DNA of 64,000 nt from Chaenocephalus aceratus (Eukaryota > Chordata > Actinopteri > Perciformes > Channichthyidae), in the NCBI GenBank assembly GCA_023974075.1, contig JAMFTG010000200.1, positions 98,501-162,500 of the forward strand. Reading direction: 5' to 3'. Below the pieces are notes generated by a model. The model had not been told where the DNA came from and did not search any database. It saw only the letters and a program-made list of their open reading frames with translations. A program made the position numbers and the translations under genes. This document shows, in pieces, positions 1 through 11,378 of this stretch. Numbering within the stretch: the first letter of the stretch is position 1; each line of letters starts with the position of its first letter.

Positions 1-34
1 TGCGTGGTGCCGACACGTAAATGTAACAAAGTTT

Positions 35-81
35 GTGACTCCACCACGCATTGTGGTGTTAAGGAGTCGTGGTGGAGTCAC
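35..81. repeat. Hairpin-forming inverted repeat
   Basis: GTGACTCCACCACG at 35-48 is the exact reverse complement of 68-81, leaving a 19-nt loop. Related GTGGTG motifs sit just upstream. It is probably the remains of a transposon end, cut by the window start. Confidence 0.6.
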
Positions 82-114
82 GCATTCTGGTGAGATCAGG
101 TTGACTTTTCTCCT

Positions 115-752
115 GAGTGCCGTGGTTCATTGCTTATTAATGTGTTTCAGCGGCATTTACCGACCGCTGCAGTGCTGCTCGTCAACCGGAGTTTATTCTC
201 CCGGCAGCGGCCGCTGTGAAGTATTCACTATATGACTGTAACACAAGCAGCTGATAAATATCCCCAATTCCCCATAAGTGAATGTGTTTCAGTATGAATT
301 GATGCTGTTTGGCATCACAACGCTGTTACGAAAGTTTCTCTGGTATAAAATGGGTGATGTTACCATAGCAACCGAAGCTAAACTGACTATCTTCACTACT
401 TATTGCTATCCTATTGTGGCATAAGCCGTTTTCTACAGGCACATTTTACCGGCGTATTTTTCATTATGATTCTACTTGTGATAGTCGGACATGACAACCT
501 GTGCAGCCCATGTATTGAATCCATCCGATAGCTGCTATAATACAAAACTAAACGTCTGCCTCTCTCCACAATGATCAATAACAGTGAACGGATGGTCAAA
601 GTAAGGTACAAATAAACAGAATCACGCGAAGCCTGGTTAGTGTTGCCTGACTTTATAAAGTGTGGTTTTTTTATAAGTGTGTGGTTGCATTCTAGTCCCT
701 TTGCTCAGCGCTACTGCTTGTTACAACTTGTATTTGCCATACTCGCCATAAA
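115..752 (-). mobile_element. Inverted copy of the 30.6-31.6 kb repeat element
   Basis: The stretch is nearly identical, in reverse orientation, to about 30828-31345. Shared landmarks include CGGCATTTACCGACCGCTGC near 151 and the block near 700 reading CTCAGCGCTACTGCTTG. Similarity stops near 752, and the terminal inverted repeat seen in the other copy is not recognisable here. The open reading frame shared by both copies (about 66 codons) is a by-product of the repeat and not a recognised protein. Confidence 0.75.
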
Positions 753-1145
753 CGTAATCAAAAACAAGGTATTTAATTAATACTTAGAATATTAATGACT
801 AAAGAAATAGATTTGAAAATGTACAGTAAAGAAACACTCAGCCATGCATGAAATAACAAATCGCTAAATAATACGGGTAATGTTTGACCCATGTTGTGCC
901 TTAGAAGTGTAGTGATACAAACATGATTTTTATTCAAAAAGTAAGAAAGGGAAAAATGAAAATTAGAATTGGTGTTGATCCAAAACAGGTTAATTGAGGA
1001 ATACCTGGAATCCTGAATGATTAAAGTAATTTATTGCAAAGATATTTACAATTAAAACTAATTCAGATCACTTTTGACGCATGTTGGTTGTATGTTGTGT
1101 AACAAAGGGTTACCATGACAGCTGTAATGTTCACTCTTTTGACAG

Positions 1146-1280
1146 AGCACCAGTGGACAGCGAGGACAATGGAAGAGAAGATGTGATGGCTTTGTGTGGA
1201 AAGCTGCTGACGCCAGCCGGTGTCCCTCTCATCAGTCTCTCCAGGCAGCACCCAGCTATTCTTCTTCCATCTTTTGATAT
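1146..1280 (+). other. Exon-like open segment, unassigned
   Basis: A 135-nt segment lies between a plausible acceptor (TTTTGACAG ending at 1145) and a strong donor (GTGAGTAA from 1281). One frame is open throughout, and the two ends have the same phase, so it could be included or skipped without shifting frame. The 45-residue product includes LLTPAGVPLISLSRQHPAIL and matches no family I recognise. It could be a real exon of a gene extending outside the window or a chance arrangement. Confidence 0.2.
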
Positions 1281-2090
1281 GTGAGTAATAACTAACATAA
1301 TATTGAATGTGTTTTAGTAAAGTATTTAAAAATAATAATAATAAGAGTCTGAGTTTGAAAAATATGAACAACTCTTCATAGAGCCACATCCACAAAGCTT
1401 TAAAGTTGTAGGAAGCTGAAGCATTGCATTCGTGCCAGCGCCTAGTTGTAGTTTCTAAGGTATTAGAAAGTTGGTTTTTCTGGAAGGTGTTTAGCATTCG
1501 ATCAATTCCCTTGGGATGCTATCAAGAACTGTTTTACAATCAAGTGTGTGTGTGTGTTTAAGTTTCCAACCCTGCTTCAAAGGTCCATCATACAAGATAG
1601 GGGATCTATTGGCAGCTGCTGATAATAACATTCATCATTATGGTTTACTAATTGTTGTATTTTTGTCCTCTAGGTTGCACTGCCACATCTACAGTAGCGC
1701 AGAATGGACAGAGGAAACATGATTGGGCCTCAAGTTTTTTGCAGCCAATATACATTCTCCTACAAACTTGGGATAGGAGGGTGAGTGAACAAGTTATCCA
1801 TTGGTTGGAACCTACCATTGTTAGACGTACTAAATCCTGCACAATGCTCCTTCAAATTGATAATGTGAACATATGTCGCCATTTTGTAATTTCTGTTATT
1901 TTTAGTTGAGAATGTTTCAAAGGACTCTTAAAAAATGTAGTCTGCCGTGGTTCCATTCCATTTCAAAGAGCTGTTGACGCTCAGCGTAACCTTGTCGCAC
2001 TGCCACTCCAACCTCTAATCACAGGGCTTGATGACTAGTCACAAGGTTTGTAAAGCAAGGTGGATGTTGTAGTCCCAAACGATAGCTGGG

Positions 2091-2108
2091 GATTCTGGGT
2101 AGTGTAGT
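2091..2108 (-). promoter_or_regulatory. ZNF143/SBS-like promoter motif
   Basis: On the minus strand the bases read ACTACACTACCCAGAATC, close to the ACTACAnnTCCCAGAAtgC motif bound by ZNF143 at many vertebrate promoters. No recognised first exon is next to it, so it may be a lone promoter relic or chance. Confidence 0.3.
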
Positions 2109-3723
2109 GTCTTCGGAAACTGTAGTGTCTAAACTCCTAAAAAACTATTTGTTTCTCTGAATCGAAGGTTAAAAACACAAAAGCATTGTACTCAATTTAA
2201 ACCAATTAATATTGTGTAATTAACAAGAATAAACTGATGTTTTTCAGTGGATGAGTAATGCAGATATCACTGTGTATTCATTTGACAGTGAGGGAATATA
2301 TCCGGTTTTATTATGAAAACTTCGAGACCGGAAAAACTGTTTTCACCCACGCTAACTTTACATGGAAGCTGCCCCATATACAGTACACGTTCTCCTGGCG
2401 AGACCTCAAATCACCTTCGTAAATATCTATCAAACTATAGATCCTACAGATCCACTGGATGTGGATTCTAAAAGTACAATATACACTTCTCGCTAGAAAT
2501 CTAACCAAAAAGCATTTTAATGCCAAACTATTGCACAATTAAGGATTTTCCAGAGAGGGTTATTTGTGAATAAACGGGAGCATGTTGTTTCTTACACGAC
2601 CACTAGAGGTGCTACACTTTAAAACGTGGCTATGGGTCGTAATCTAAGCTGCTTAAACAATCGACCTATTTGGTAGTTTTTTGTAGGAGGACAGGCTGCT
2701 ATATTCCCTGGGAATGTGATGCTCCATTACGCATGGTGAAATGGACATGGGTTATTAATTGAGTAGGTGTGTTTTTGTGCTTCTGGTAACGAACGGACCA
2801 GTGGGGCGTGGACTACTTCCTGCTTCGCCCTTAACCCAATAGCGACAGCCTTAGAGGGCGAAGCCTTATATGATATAGCACTGGGGTTACGTACTGTAAC
2901 CCAGCTTCTATGAGTATAGAGTGGCGAAGCCCCTCCCCTTCCGGTGGACCTCCATGGGACCTTATTTCGAAACAATTATGTATTGAAGTCAATGGAGAGA
3001 GAAAGATTATCTTTCGATCCCGTTTGAATTGTGCCACAAATTACACATATGATGTTTGTCAATTTAAAAGATAATTTTGCAAGTAAAATTTTTTATAAAA
3101 TGTGTCGTAAAACTGTGAAGTAACACATTTGTTTGTGTGAAACGCTGAATGAACTACTTCTCTGGTCTCGCAGAGCAACACACGTCACCAAGATGGCCGT
3201 CACTACTGTCTTGTCAACAAAACGATTGGCTACCCTCACTATCACCACAAGGAAACACGTCCTGAAGAATGTCATGCAAAGCTGCCTTCCTGCCTTTGAT
3301 TCTCCCTGAACTACCTGGTCTTTTTAATGTTTAATGTCAACCATTTGTGCAGATAGCATGAAGTAGAAAAGATCGGCGATCGGCGATGCTAGCGTTAGCA
3401 TTTATCCCCCGGGCTTAAATTGTGTATTATATAATGATCACACCGGTGACAGTACTCTTCAAAAGGTTCACGAAATATGACTATTACTCTTAACATTTTT
3501 GGGTTACTTAATGTTACTTCATATTAAGGCTAATAAAAATGACAAGGCTAAGACTGTAATGCTAACTAACGTGCTAGCTACTAGCTAGGTAGCTAACTTG
3601 ATCCAGCCACTCCTGGTCCTCTCATCAGACGGGAAGCGAAAGAACGAGCAAGACCCATTGCTGGTATGATAACAACCTGGTACTAAGCACACAGGCATCT
3701 TGTTAAAGTTATCTTATTTTAGC

Positions 3724-3760
3724 CAGCGCCATATAGATAGATTATATCTATATGGCGCTG
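3724..3760. repeat. Perfect 16-bp hairpin
   Basis: CAGCGCCATATAGATA at 3724-3739 is exactly complementary to 3745-3760, around a 5-nt loop. It lies inside the CACTG-ended element and may be a small foldback element. Confidence 0.7.
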
Positions 3761-3838
3761 ATCATAGCTATCTCTTAGTGGAGGAAAACAATTGGATTAA
3801 GTCTGTCGGTGCTGCACATGTGCAGTGGGATTACCCAA

Positions 3839-4561
3839 TAGAGAACCGCAGTGACGCGTCCTAAAACCCAGAAGTAAGTTAGCATTTGTACCACTTCCGG
3901 TTCTTTCGATAAAAAGCAATGCAATCTCTCCATAGGATTTTGGAAAATAGCTCCAAATAAGGTCTGTGTTTGACACAAATCGAAGAGACGGTTCACGTTT
4001 TGTTCTACGACATTAAATCCATCAGCCGTGACCCCGCTGGTGATTTTTGAAGAGTTTACGTGTCTGAAAAACGATGGTTGTTACCAAGTGGCTGAATAGG
4101 ACTACAGAAGTTGTCCAGGACGTTGTACGTCATTACGCCGAACACGTAAACACTCCCGCTAAGTTTGTTTGTCCTGTTCTGCTTGAAAGCAAGTCCCTGC
4201 CTCCTGGAAACTGTTCAAACAAACGCTTCAACTTGAACCATTTAGAATCTGTATGTTTGAATATGGATCTGAAGTTGGCGTGACGTTGAAGCAGCGACCC
4301 TGCTGTAGTTCGTTTATAGCATAACGTTAGCATTTTGTTTCTGGCGACTAGATTTATGATTTGAAAATTATAAAAGTAGGATAGACATGTGGAGATTATC
4401 CGGCTGAACAAAACGTGATCCGTCTCTTAAATGTGTTTCAACCACAGACCTGATTTCCAGCTATTTTCCAAAGTCCTACGGAGAGATTGCATTGCGTTTT
4501 TGACGAAGGAACCGGAAGGAGTTTACTTCCCGGTTTTAGGACGCGTCACGGCGGTTCTCTA
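3839..4561. mobile_element. MITE with GACGCGTCCTAAAACC ends (copy 1)
   Basis: Terminal inverted repeats begin TAGAGAACCGC on the left and end with its near complement at 4561. Both carry the inner block GTGACGCGTCCTAAAACCC followed by a GGAAGTAA-type sequence. A 300-bp relative lies at 10282-10581 and a one-ended relative near 60446. Flanking TA is compatible with a mariner-type insertion, but this is not proven. Confidence 0.65.
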
Positions 4562-4649
4562 TAGCGATAGCCTTAGAGGGCTGCGCCTATACTCATAGAA
4601 GCTGGGTTACAGTACGTAACCCCAGTGCCGGTGTTTGTGAGTTGTTATG

Positions 4650-5220
4650 ATGAGGCAAAGGGGGAGTTTGTTGAAGATGTGTTGGGCCTGACGAACCTCA
4701 GTGGACACACAAGGGGCAAGACATTTATAAAGCACTAATGGGAATGCTGAATGAAAGAGGGTGCAGCTGCCTTTATTCATAACTGTGCAGCTCTTACTGT
4801 TACGCTCCTCGTAAAGAGACTCAAAACTTGAACCCGCTATGCAAGAACACTTGGGACGGAGACTTAGGTGAAGTGTCAAAAAGACTGGATTTATTTACGT
4901 CCTCAAAAAACAGGCAGGAGACAACGTAAACTCTCAACAGAGTGGGAAGAACGTGGAGCAGGGCTGAGACGGAGGTCGGGCTGGACGTGGCAGGCAGGAC
5001 GGAATGGAATATGGAGTTTCACTGCGAGTATACGAAGAACTGGCGAAGTCTGATGATCGAACCGGAGTTTTAAGCCGCAGCAGGTGAGTGGTGGTAATCA
5101 GTGATGATGAGAAACAGGAGCGGAGGTGAGTTGGTGGAAAACGGAAAGTAGGTCAACCACGCCCAGCCAGGAAGACAGACGAACAGACAGAAGAAAGGAG
5201 AAGGAGATACTGCAATTCCT
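4650..5220. other. Unclassified, probably repeat-derived
   Basis: No conserved protein was recognised. Short open frames on both strands show no family motifs. The base composition and purine-rich run near 5060-5200 resemble degraded transposon sequence, but no termini were found. Confidence 0.3.
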
Positions 5221-5226
5221 CACACT

Positions 5227-5855
5227 AAAGGCCCTGACACACCAAGCAGTCACCAGAGGACTAGCCGACGCTGAAGTCGGCTGTTGCCTGGCCGTGTTCT
5301 CCTGCGTTTTGGCCATGTGTCGCACGGGAACACACCGCACCGACTTCAGTGCGTGAGTGGCAATAACTCTCCTTACCAGCAGGCGGCGGTAGGTAGTGTG
5401 TATTCGTCATTCAAAAGAGGCAACAACCGGAAGACAGAGAAGAAGAAGAGTATCTTTTCTCCGTAATATCATACAGAGCTGGCCTCTCCTGGATCAAGGT
5501 GATGAGCAGGTCTTCGTTTGCATCATTCCAGATCGCCATGATGAGATGAAAATGAATAGCAGTCTGTGTGTGCCTTCTTAAATCGTTTGTTTACGTCCCT
5601 CACTTCCGCTTTGCTTCTCATGCACTGATTCGCTAGCTGAACAGCCAATCAGAGTGATTATTTGGTCCGACTGCCAGACCCGATGCATGGCCGATTCAAC
5701 ATGTTGAATCGGCCATGCATCGGGTCTGGCAGTCCAAATAAGGCGTGTCACGGTCGACGGTGCGGGACACACCAACCTGACTACGGCGCCGCGAATGCCC
5801 GACAGCCTCTGACGGCCTCTGACTCCCAAAATCGGGTTGGTGTGTCAGGGCCTTT
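5227..5855. mobile_element. 629-bp MITE with 19-bp terminal inverted repeats
   Basis: AAAGGCCCTGACACACCAA starts at 5227, and its exact reverse complement ends at 5855. Both sides are flanked by ACACT (5222-5226 and 5856-5860), a candidate 5-bp target duplication. An alternative reading with one more terminal base gives a 3-bp CAC duplication, so the superfamily is uncertain. No transposase is encoded. A very long palindrome lies inside it. Confidence 0.8.
5671..5732. repeat. Perfect 62-bp palindrome
   Basis: CTGCCAGACCCGATGCATGG and following bases to 5701 are exactly reverse-complementary to 5702-5732, with no loop. Outside it the arms continue as TATTTGG and CCAAATA, with a 4-nt offset in the left arm. 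Confidence 0.9.
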
Positions 5856-6399
5856 ACACTGCGACTCTGAGGGGTCAAGCACAGACACGATAACATGAAA
5901 ACGGCTGCATACAGATTATTTTGTTTTTGCAACCTCGTGTTAAGAATCTTGTTGCAATTGTTTAAAGGTTTGAATGACCGTAATAAACGGACCTTTGTTT
6001 TATTGAAATTTTTCTTTGGACCTTTAAGATTTGTATTTGAGTAACCCTGATTTAGAGCATCAATAAAAGCCATCCGCCTATTTTCTTGTGAATATAACAT
6101 TGAATGAACATGAATTTGTGTCACAAGTTGCCAGGTTTGAAGTCCTCTAAAGAGACAACTGGAAATGCTGGTGAGTAGTAGGAGGATACACTGTTTGTTC
6201 GGAGGTTGTCTCTCTGCGTAATTCCCCCATAGAAAAGCTCTTTCTGAGGGATAAATAAACAAGTGTGCTTCAGGCCTTCATCAGAAGCTAATCTTCTCCT
6301 GAAAGGTCCCCCCCCCTGCTGCTTCTCCTGCTTTCAGACGCTACGAGCTGCATCTGCATCACAACACACACAGATTAGGATAATAGTATTAGTGGATCA

Positions 6400-6455
6400 T
6401 TATTATTGCTGTCATTATCATCACTGCTATTATTATTATTATTATCATTAGATTG
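6400..6455. repeat. Degenerate (ATT)n tract
   Basis: A simple ATT/CATT-rich stretch; it produces a meaningless tyrosine/histidine frame. Confidence 0.6.
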
Positions 6456-6969
6456 AACTCACAGAGCTGCAGCAGAAGCATGGAGGCATGTTTTAGGGAA
6501 ACTGATTTTCTACTTTGCTAATTCAGAAGAAAAGGGAGGAATTATGCTTTGTGTTTTTTGTGAAAGGCTCCTCATCCTAATCAGACTGGGAACACTGAGA
6601 TTTAAATAAACACACATGCTGTAAACACAATGTTGTTGTTGTTGTCTCCTGTGAAGTTTGCAAAGACTTCCTTTTTGCAGAGTTGCGAATTTTAGAATCA
6701 GATTTGTTTTTTGTATCCCGGAGGAAAATTGGGTTTTGTGACAATTTAATTTAAATAAATGCACTTTCACTTGCCCTGCATGAGTTATCTTAGTGTGAAA
6801 TCACACCTTTTTGACTGTAGAAAACCAAATTCAGACCTCAGGAAATACTCAGAAGCTTTATTTCACCGTTTCTAAACCAAGCTACCAAACTAATCAAAGC
6901 AAGAGGAAGAGTAGCTTTTGTCAAGAGCAAAAGCTATTGGGGATCCTAAATAAACAAACAAACAAATGG

Positions 6970-7590
6970 AAACCTGTGAAGCCTAACATGCATGGTATTG
7001 GAGGTATCTATTGTAGATACCTCACTATGTAACACTCCTGTTGTGCAATGTGCAAGATATATATGATTATGTACCATAAATAGCTGTGCAATTTATTCGA
7101 CCAGCTTTAATACTTTTACCTGGATGCCAAACTGTTATTGGTACTGGATGTGTGTTTTGTAAATTGTGTATTTCTAGTTTTATTTTTAATATTTTGATGC
7201 TTCTCGAGAAATATTAAGCTATCTTTGGATCTTTATTTGCTGTTACAATTGTACATTTCCCCCAGTGGGACGAATAAGAGCATTGCAAAACTGGCCCCTG
7301 TAATGGTACAAATCTCAACCTGTCGTCCAATGGACAGCTTCCCCCCCCATCTATGTATATACTCGCATTTTAGACTATGTTACTAACTGTATATCTGTAG
7401 ACTTGGTATGTCTTAAATGTCCGGTTAGGATGTATTGGAACAAAATGTAAATTGTAAATAAGCCATCTGTATGTCAAATATGTCTTATATGTCTTAAATG
7501 ATATGATGAATTGGAAATGGGGGACCCTTAACAATTGTATTTTTTGAGCTGTACTGTACTGTACCCAATATACAAGCTGTTAATAAACTT

Positions 7591-7659
<69 letters not shown>
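6970..7659 (+). mobile_element. Retroelement 3' tail ending in (CAAT)n
   Basis: AT-rich untranslated-like sequence ends with AATAAACTTTCC and then about 17 perfect CAAT units (7593-7659). Tetranucleotide tails of this kind mark the 3' ends of fish LINE or SINE copies. No coding part is recognisable, so the left boundary is approximate and the family is not determined. Confidence 0.5.
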
Positions 7660-7914
7660 GGTATTCTGATTCAGTTACTTTAACTTTGAAAGGATTAAAA
7701 TAAAAGATAAATAAAATATATATCTTAAGTGAAGAAGTTAAAGGTAGAATGTATTTGAACATTAGAAGTAAAGTAAAAAGTGCTTCTACAATACATACCA
7801 CTTATACAACACAATGCATACAGTGGTGTATTATTTAAAGTTTGAAGAGCACACACTCACACACAGATTAGTGGTTGTAAGGAACCATAGGGAATCTCAT
7901 TCTCATGGAAAGCC

Positions 7915-8124
7915 TGTAATTAATTCTAATTAATGGCCGGTGTAAATCCTCCGCTGTCATTTAAAGCAGCAGTTTGTGTTCCTGCTGCTTCAGAAGCATT
8001 CAGACTGCAGACCCTCACTCAGCTGCTTGCAGACCTCAGACCTTATCCTCCCTGGTGAAGGAGAGTCGGTTTATGGAGCTACTTTTCTGTGTTTGGCTGC
8101 AGGAGTTTTGGTAGATTAATAACT
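7915..8124 (+). promoter_or_regulatory. HESX1 upstream region, candidate promoter/5'UTR
   Basis: The 200 bp before the HESX1 start contain two homeodomain-type TAAT sites (TAATTCTAATTAATGG near 7920) and a GC-richer segment from 7980. No TATA box is obvious. The assignment rests only on position and composition. Confidence 0.3.
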
Positions 8125-9057
8125 ATGGCGTCTTGTGTGAAAACTGAAAGGCCGGCGTTCTTTATCGAGAAGATTCTGGAGCTGGAAACACCTGAACACT
8201 TCTGGAAACTTCACCGACCCTGGGCAGGTGAGGGGGAAAGGTTTTATTTTAAACCATTGCTTGGAAGTTGTATTCCCAGCCATCAGTCTGATATGCATTG
8301 TGAGCCTCTTGCTGTAGTGTATAACATTTGTTATAGAAATATAGAATGTATCCTTAATTCCCTTTGCTTGGATAAGTAATTTACAATATTAAGGTGCAAT
8401 TAAGTTGATTTGTTCCTTGTCAAATGGGCAGAGGTGTTAAGTAACTAAGTAGATTGACTAAAGTACTGTAGTAATATTTGGAAGTAAAGTAACATTTCCA
8501 ATTAAAGCTTAAAAAAAGAAGTTATAATATGTTTTAAATATAATTTAAGAAGTTAAAGAAATAAAAAGATCAAATAAAATCACACATCTTCAATATTTAC
8601 CATTAATACTGACCTGTAAAATATGATCTATTCATTAATTAACTGATTTTTAACTAAGTATTAACACATGTGTGAAAAAGGATGGCAGGAAAGCCTCATT
8701 TGAAAGCACTGGTGCCTCCATTCACTTTGTTGTTGTGAGAATGTATTGATTGTTTGTCAAAGGTTTTTAATGTGTAATTTCCCATTTTTTATTTCCCCAG
8801 AGATTGGAGCAGAGAAGGAGAACGTAGGACACACAATTTCCTCTAAACAAATATATCCTCCTCATCCTCATCATCCTCAGCAGATGAGGCCGACGTGCAG
8901 CTGGTACATCGGACGCAGACCGCGCACCGCCTTCACCAACTGCCAGGTAACGCTATAGGTTTTAGTGCATTTAGGTCTGCTCGGCTCGAATCCCTGAAAT
9001 CCTGTTTATCTAAATTGTCTTTTAAGTATGTCATAAAGTTAAGGACATATTTGTTAA

Positions 9058-9123
<66 letters not shown>

Positions 9124-9948
9124 CGTGCGTGTGTGCGTGCGCAGGTGAATGTGCTGCAGACAGTGTTTCAGGTGAACTGCTATCCAGGTATCCAGCTGAG
9201 GGAGCAGCTGGCAGTCAGACTGGAGCTGGAAGAAGACAGAATACAGGTGACACCGTTTATTTATTTATATAAAGTATAAATCTAAACACACACTGTGCAA
9301 AGTCAGTTAATACAGTTTCCCAACGTTATTTATGATGAGAAAGCAAAGTAAAAATACACGATTTTCCACCTTAACACAGTTTAGAAATAGTGGTTTTCCA
9401 CCATAGGCCCCACGGTGGAAGCGGGCCCCAGCATGGAGCTCCGCAGTGGGACACTAGTGGTCCTCCTGCCGCAGCATCAGGACAAAAACCACCAGACTCA
9501 GAGACAGCTTCATCCCACAGGCCATAAGACTATCATCCATAACATTCATCTGTTTGCAACTTACAAATTATTTATCTAATACATCATATTCCATTTACTT
9601 GTATAAAGACTCTTCTTGCACTATTTGTATTTTCTCTTGCACTATTTGATCAGTTGTATCTGTTCTATCTCCTGTATACATTCATGTTGCTGTTGGAGGA
9701 GCCTGTGACTTAAGATGTTGTGCTAATGACAGTAAAGCCTTGAACCTTGAATCCTGCACCTCGTTAACTTTCCTTTTGTCTCTCAGATCTGGTTCCAGAA
9801 CCGGAGGGCCAAACTGAGGCGGGCCCTGAGAGAGAGCCAGCTGCAGCTGGTTCAGACGGCCGTGGGTGACCTTGGGGTCAGACGGGAGGTCAAAGGTCAC
9901 CTGGATCTCGCTCAGAGGCTCGAGAAGGAAGAAGAGAAGGGAGGATGA
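8125..9948 (+). CDS. HESX1: HESX1, ANF-class homeobox repressor (4 exons)
   Basis: Homeodomain transcriptional repressor of early forebrain and pituitary development, acting in the nucleus. Coding exons are 8125-8227, 8801-8946, 9145-9246 and 9787-9948. All have GT/AG borders and an unbroken frame, giving 170 residues (mammalian HESX1 is about 185). An eh1 repression motif (FFIEKILEL, residues 12-20), the site known in the family for recruiting TLE/Groucho corepressors, is followed by the family-typical HRPWA (about 30-34). A homeodomain occupies roughly residues 73-131: RRPRTAFT, then NCYPGI, then [18 protein letters not shown]. The DNA-contact WFQNRR is intact. NCYPGI and the eh1 plus HRPW layout distinguish HESX1 from other paired-like genes. 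The ATG at 8125 was chosen because it places the eh1 motif near the N terminus as in relatives. ERGIC3 follows in the same direction 2.9 kb downstream. Confidence 0.93.
8430..8690. mobile_element. Fragment of the AGAGGTG...AAGTAACT MITE family (HESX1 intron 1)
   Basis: CAGAGGTGTTAAGTAACTAA near 8430 is the end sequence of a MITE family also seen at 13128, 34952, 40490-41310, 42690 and 51964. Here it runs into AT-rich DNA without a clear second end. Confidence 0.5.
9061..9138. repeat. (TG)n microsatellite at a splice acceptor
   Basis: About 30 TG units followed by GTGC variants end only a few bases before the HESX1 exon 3 acceptor (GCGCAG, 9139-9144). The usual pyrimidine tract is therefore replaced by alternating TG. 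Confidence 0.9.
9370..9755 (+). mobile_element. LINE 3'-end fragment in HESX1 intron 3
   Basis: The sequence near 9465-9545 reads like the end of a LINE reverse-transcriptase ORF (CAGAGACAGCTTCATCCCAC). It is followed by a 3' untranslated tail ending CAGTAAAGCCTTGAACCTTG. It is 5'-truncated and the family is not resolved. Confidence 0.5.
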
Positions 9949-10112
9949 CGTCTGGATTCACTTTTATTCATCAGTTTGTGTCTCACTGTCATGAAAAACT
10001 CTTGTTGACACGTTTAAAATCTCCGTTAGCTTACATATCCTTCAAAGGATTTTAATGTTTACACCCTGCTTTAGTTAGTAATGTCTCAATATGTGAATAT
10101 ATTTCTGTTAAT

Positions 10113-10118
10113 AATAAA
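10113..10118 (+). terminator. HESX1 polyadenylation signal
   Basis: A canonical AATAAA lies 165 bp after the HESX1 stop codon, in AT-rich DNA, giving a short 3'UTR. Confidence 0.6.
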
Positions 10119-10281
10119 TTAAAGTATTTAGATTGTGTGATCTGTTTCGAAGCTTTTAAACTCATTAATGACAAAATATAATAATAATCCAACAGTATAA
10201 TATAAATTAATTATAATCAAAACTCCTGACGATAAAGCAAACAGTGGCATAATCCATTATTTCCACGCTTTCTTAAGTCAA

Positions 10282-10581
10282 TAGAGTGGCACAGTGACGC
10301 GTCCTAAAACCCGGAAGTAAACTCCTACTTTGATCATTTTCTAATCATAAATCTATCAATCAGATTTTTTTAGAAAATTATAAAAGTAGGGTAGACATGT
10401 GGAGATTATCCGACTGAACAAAAGCTGATCCGTCTCTTAAATGCGTCTCAACCACAGACCTTATTTCAAGCTAATTTCCAAAATCCTGTGGAGAAATTGC
10501 GTTGGTTTTTGTCGAGGGAACCGGAAGTGGTAAAATGCTAACTTACTTCCGGGTTTTAGGACGCGTCACTGTGCCACTCTA
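10282..10581. mobile_element. MITE with GACGCGTCCTAAAACC ends (copy 2)
   Basis: Terminal inverted repeats of about 38 bp: TAGAGTGGCACAGTGACGCG starts at 10282 and is mirrored exactly at 10562-10581. The interior shares ATTATCCGACTGAACAAA-type sequence with copy 1 at 3839-4561. No coding capacity. Confidence 0.8.
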
Positions 10582-11088
10582 TAGCTATGTTTTTTCGCAC
10601 GTTTAATATTTTAAAACAACACTTTTTGTAAAGCAAACAGTGGCCACTACTTCAACGTGTTCTTAAGTCAAAACCAACGTTTTTTGCGGGTTTAATTGTT
10701 TAAAACTACACTTTTTATGTCTTTTTCATAGTACCTTACTGAATTTGTGTACCTTCGTTTCCATTGATTTTCACTCTCAAGCAATTGAACAGCAACTAAA
10801 TCATTATTTGTTTGTGTTTTGTTATCTAACCTAATCAACAGTCAGATGATTAAAGCCTTAACTTTGAGCCTAGCTGAAAACTAAAGGTGATTCATGCATG
10901 AAAAACCAATGCATAATCCACTGGGAACAATTAAAGTAATAGCATTTCTGATGTTGTTGCAATGACTTCTACACCTATGTATAAATACATGTCTAAATAA
11001 ATACAGGAATATATTCCCAAAAAACACCTGAAGTTTGGTAAAGCTGGAAAGGTACCGAGGCTTAATTCCATTGTTTCTAAAGGACTGT

Positions 11089-11290
11089 TACGTCCCCACT
11101 AAAAATGAACAAAGAATACTGACCATAGAAACGAAATAAATAAGTAACAAAACCAGGACTGTCTCTACATCTATCCTCTGAAACCAAGACTCAAACAAAA
11201 ACCCTCACTGACTAAACTACTCAGAACTGGACAAAGCAAAATACAGGGGTGGCAACAATCCGCTAACCTAGTGTGTCTAACAGTAGTTAC
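11089..11290. repeat. Short shared repeat beginning GTTACGTCCCCACT
   Basis: GTTACGTCCCCACTA also occurs at 25203, where it starts a longer repeat-like region. This may be the end of an LTR or other element; class unresolved. Confidence 0.3.
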
Positions 11291-11378
11291 CTACGTGATG
11301 AGAAACAGACTTACCTAACTCCACCTCCCAACACACACACACTTTCACAAAGGTCAGAAAATACAAAGTAGTATCAGT

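Larger units (their letters stand above)
753..2878. other. No recognised gene; AT-rich intergenic DNA
   Basis: No conserved protein was recognised on either strand. Two small signals are listed separately: an exon-like open segment at 1146-1280 and a ZNF143-like motif at 2091-2108. The rest is AT-rich with a short TG run near 1542. Confidence 0.5.
2879..4627. mobile_element. CACTG-ended inverted-repeat element
   Basis: The left end CACTGGGGTTACGTACTGTA (2879 on) is matched in reverse complement by the right end finishing at 4627. The similarity runs about 40 bp inwards, through CTTCTATGAGTATAG on the left. CACTG/CAGTG ends are characteristic of EnSpm/CACTA transposons, but the flanking bases (TAG against CCG) give no clear 3-bp duplication. 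No transposase frame was found, so it is non-autonomous. It contains the shorter element at 3839-4561. CACTA assignment is inference. Confidence 0.5.

Noticed and set aside
8089..8124. Longer HESX1 N terminus
   Set aside because: It would need a GTG start; the ATG at 8125 fits the family.
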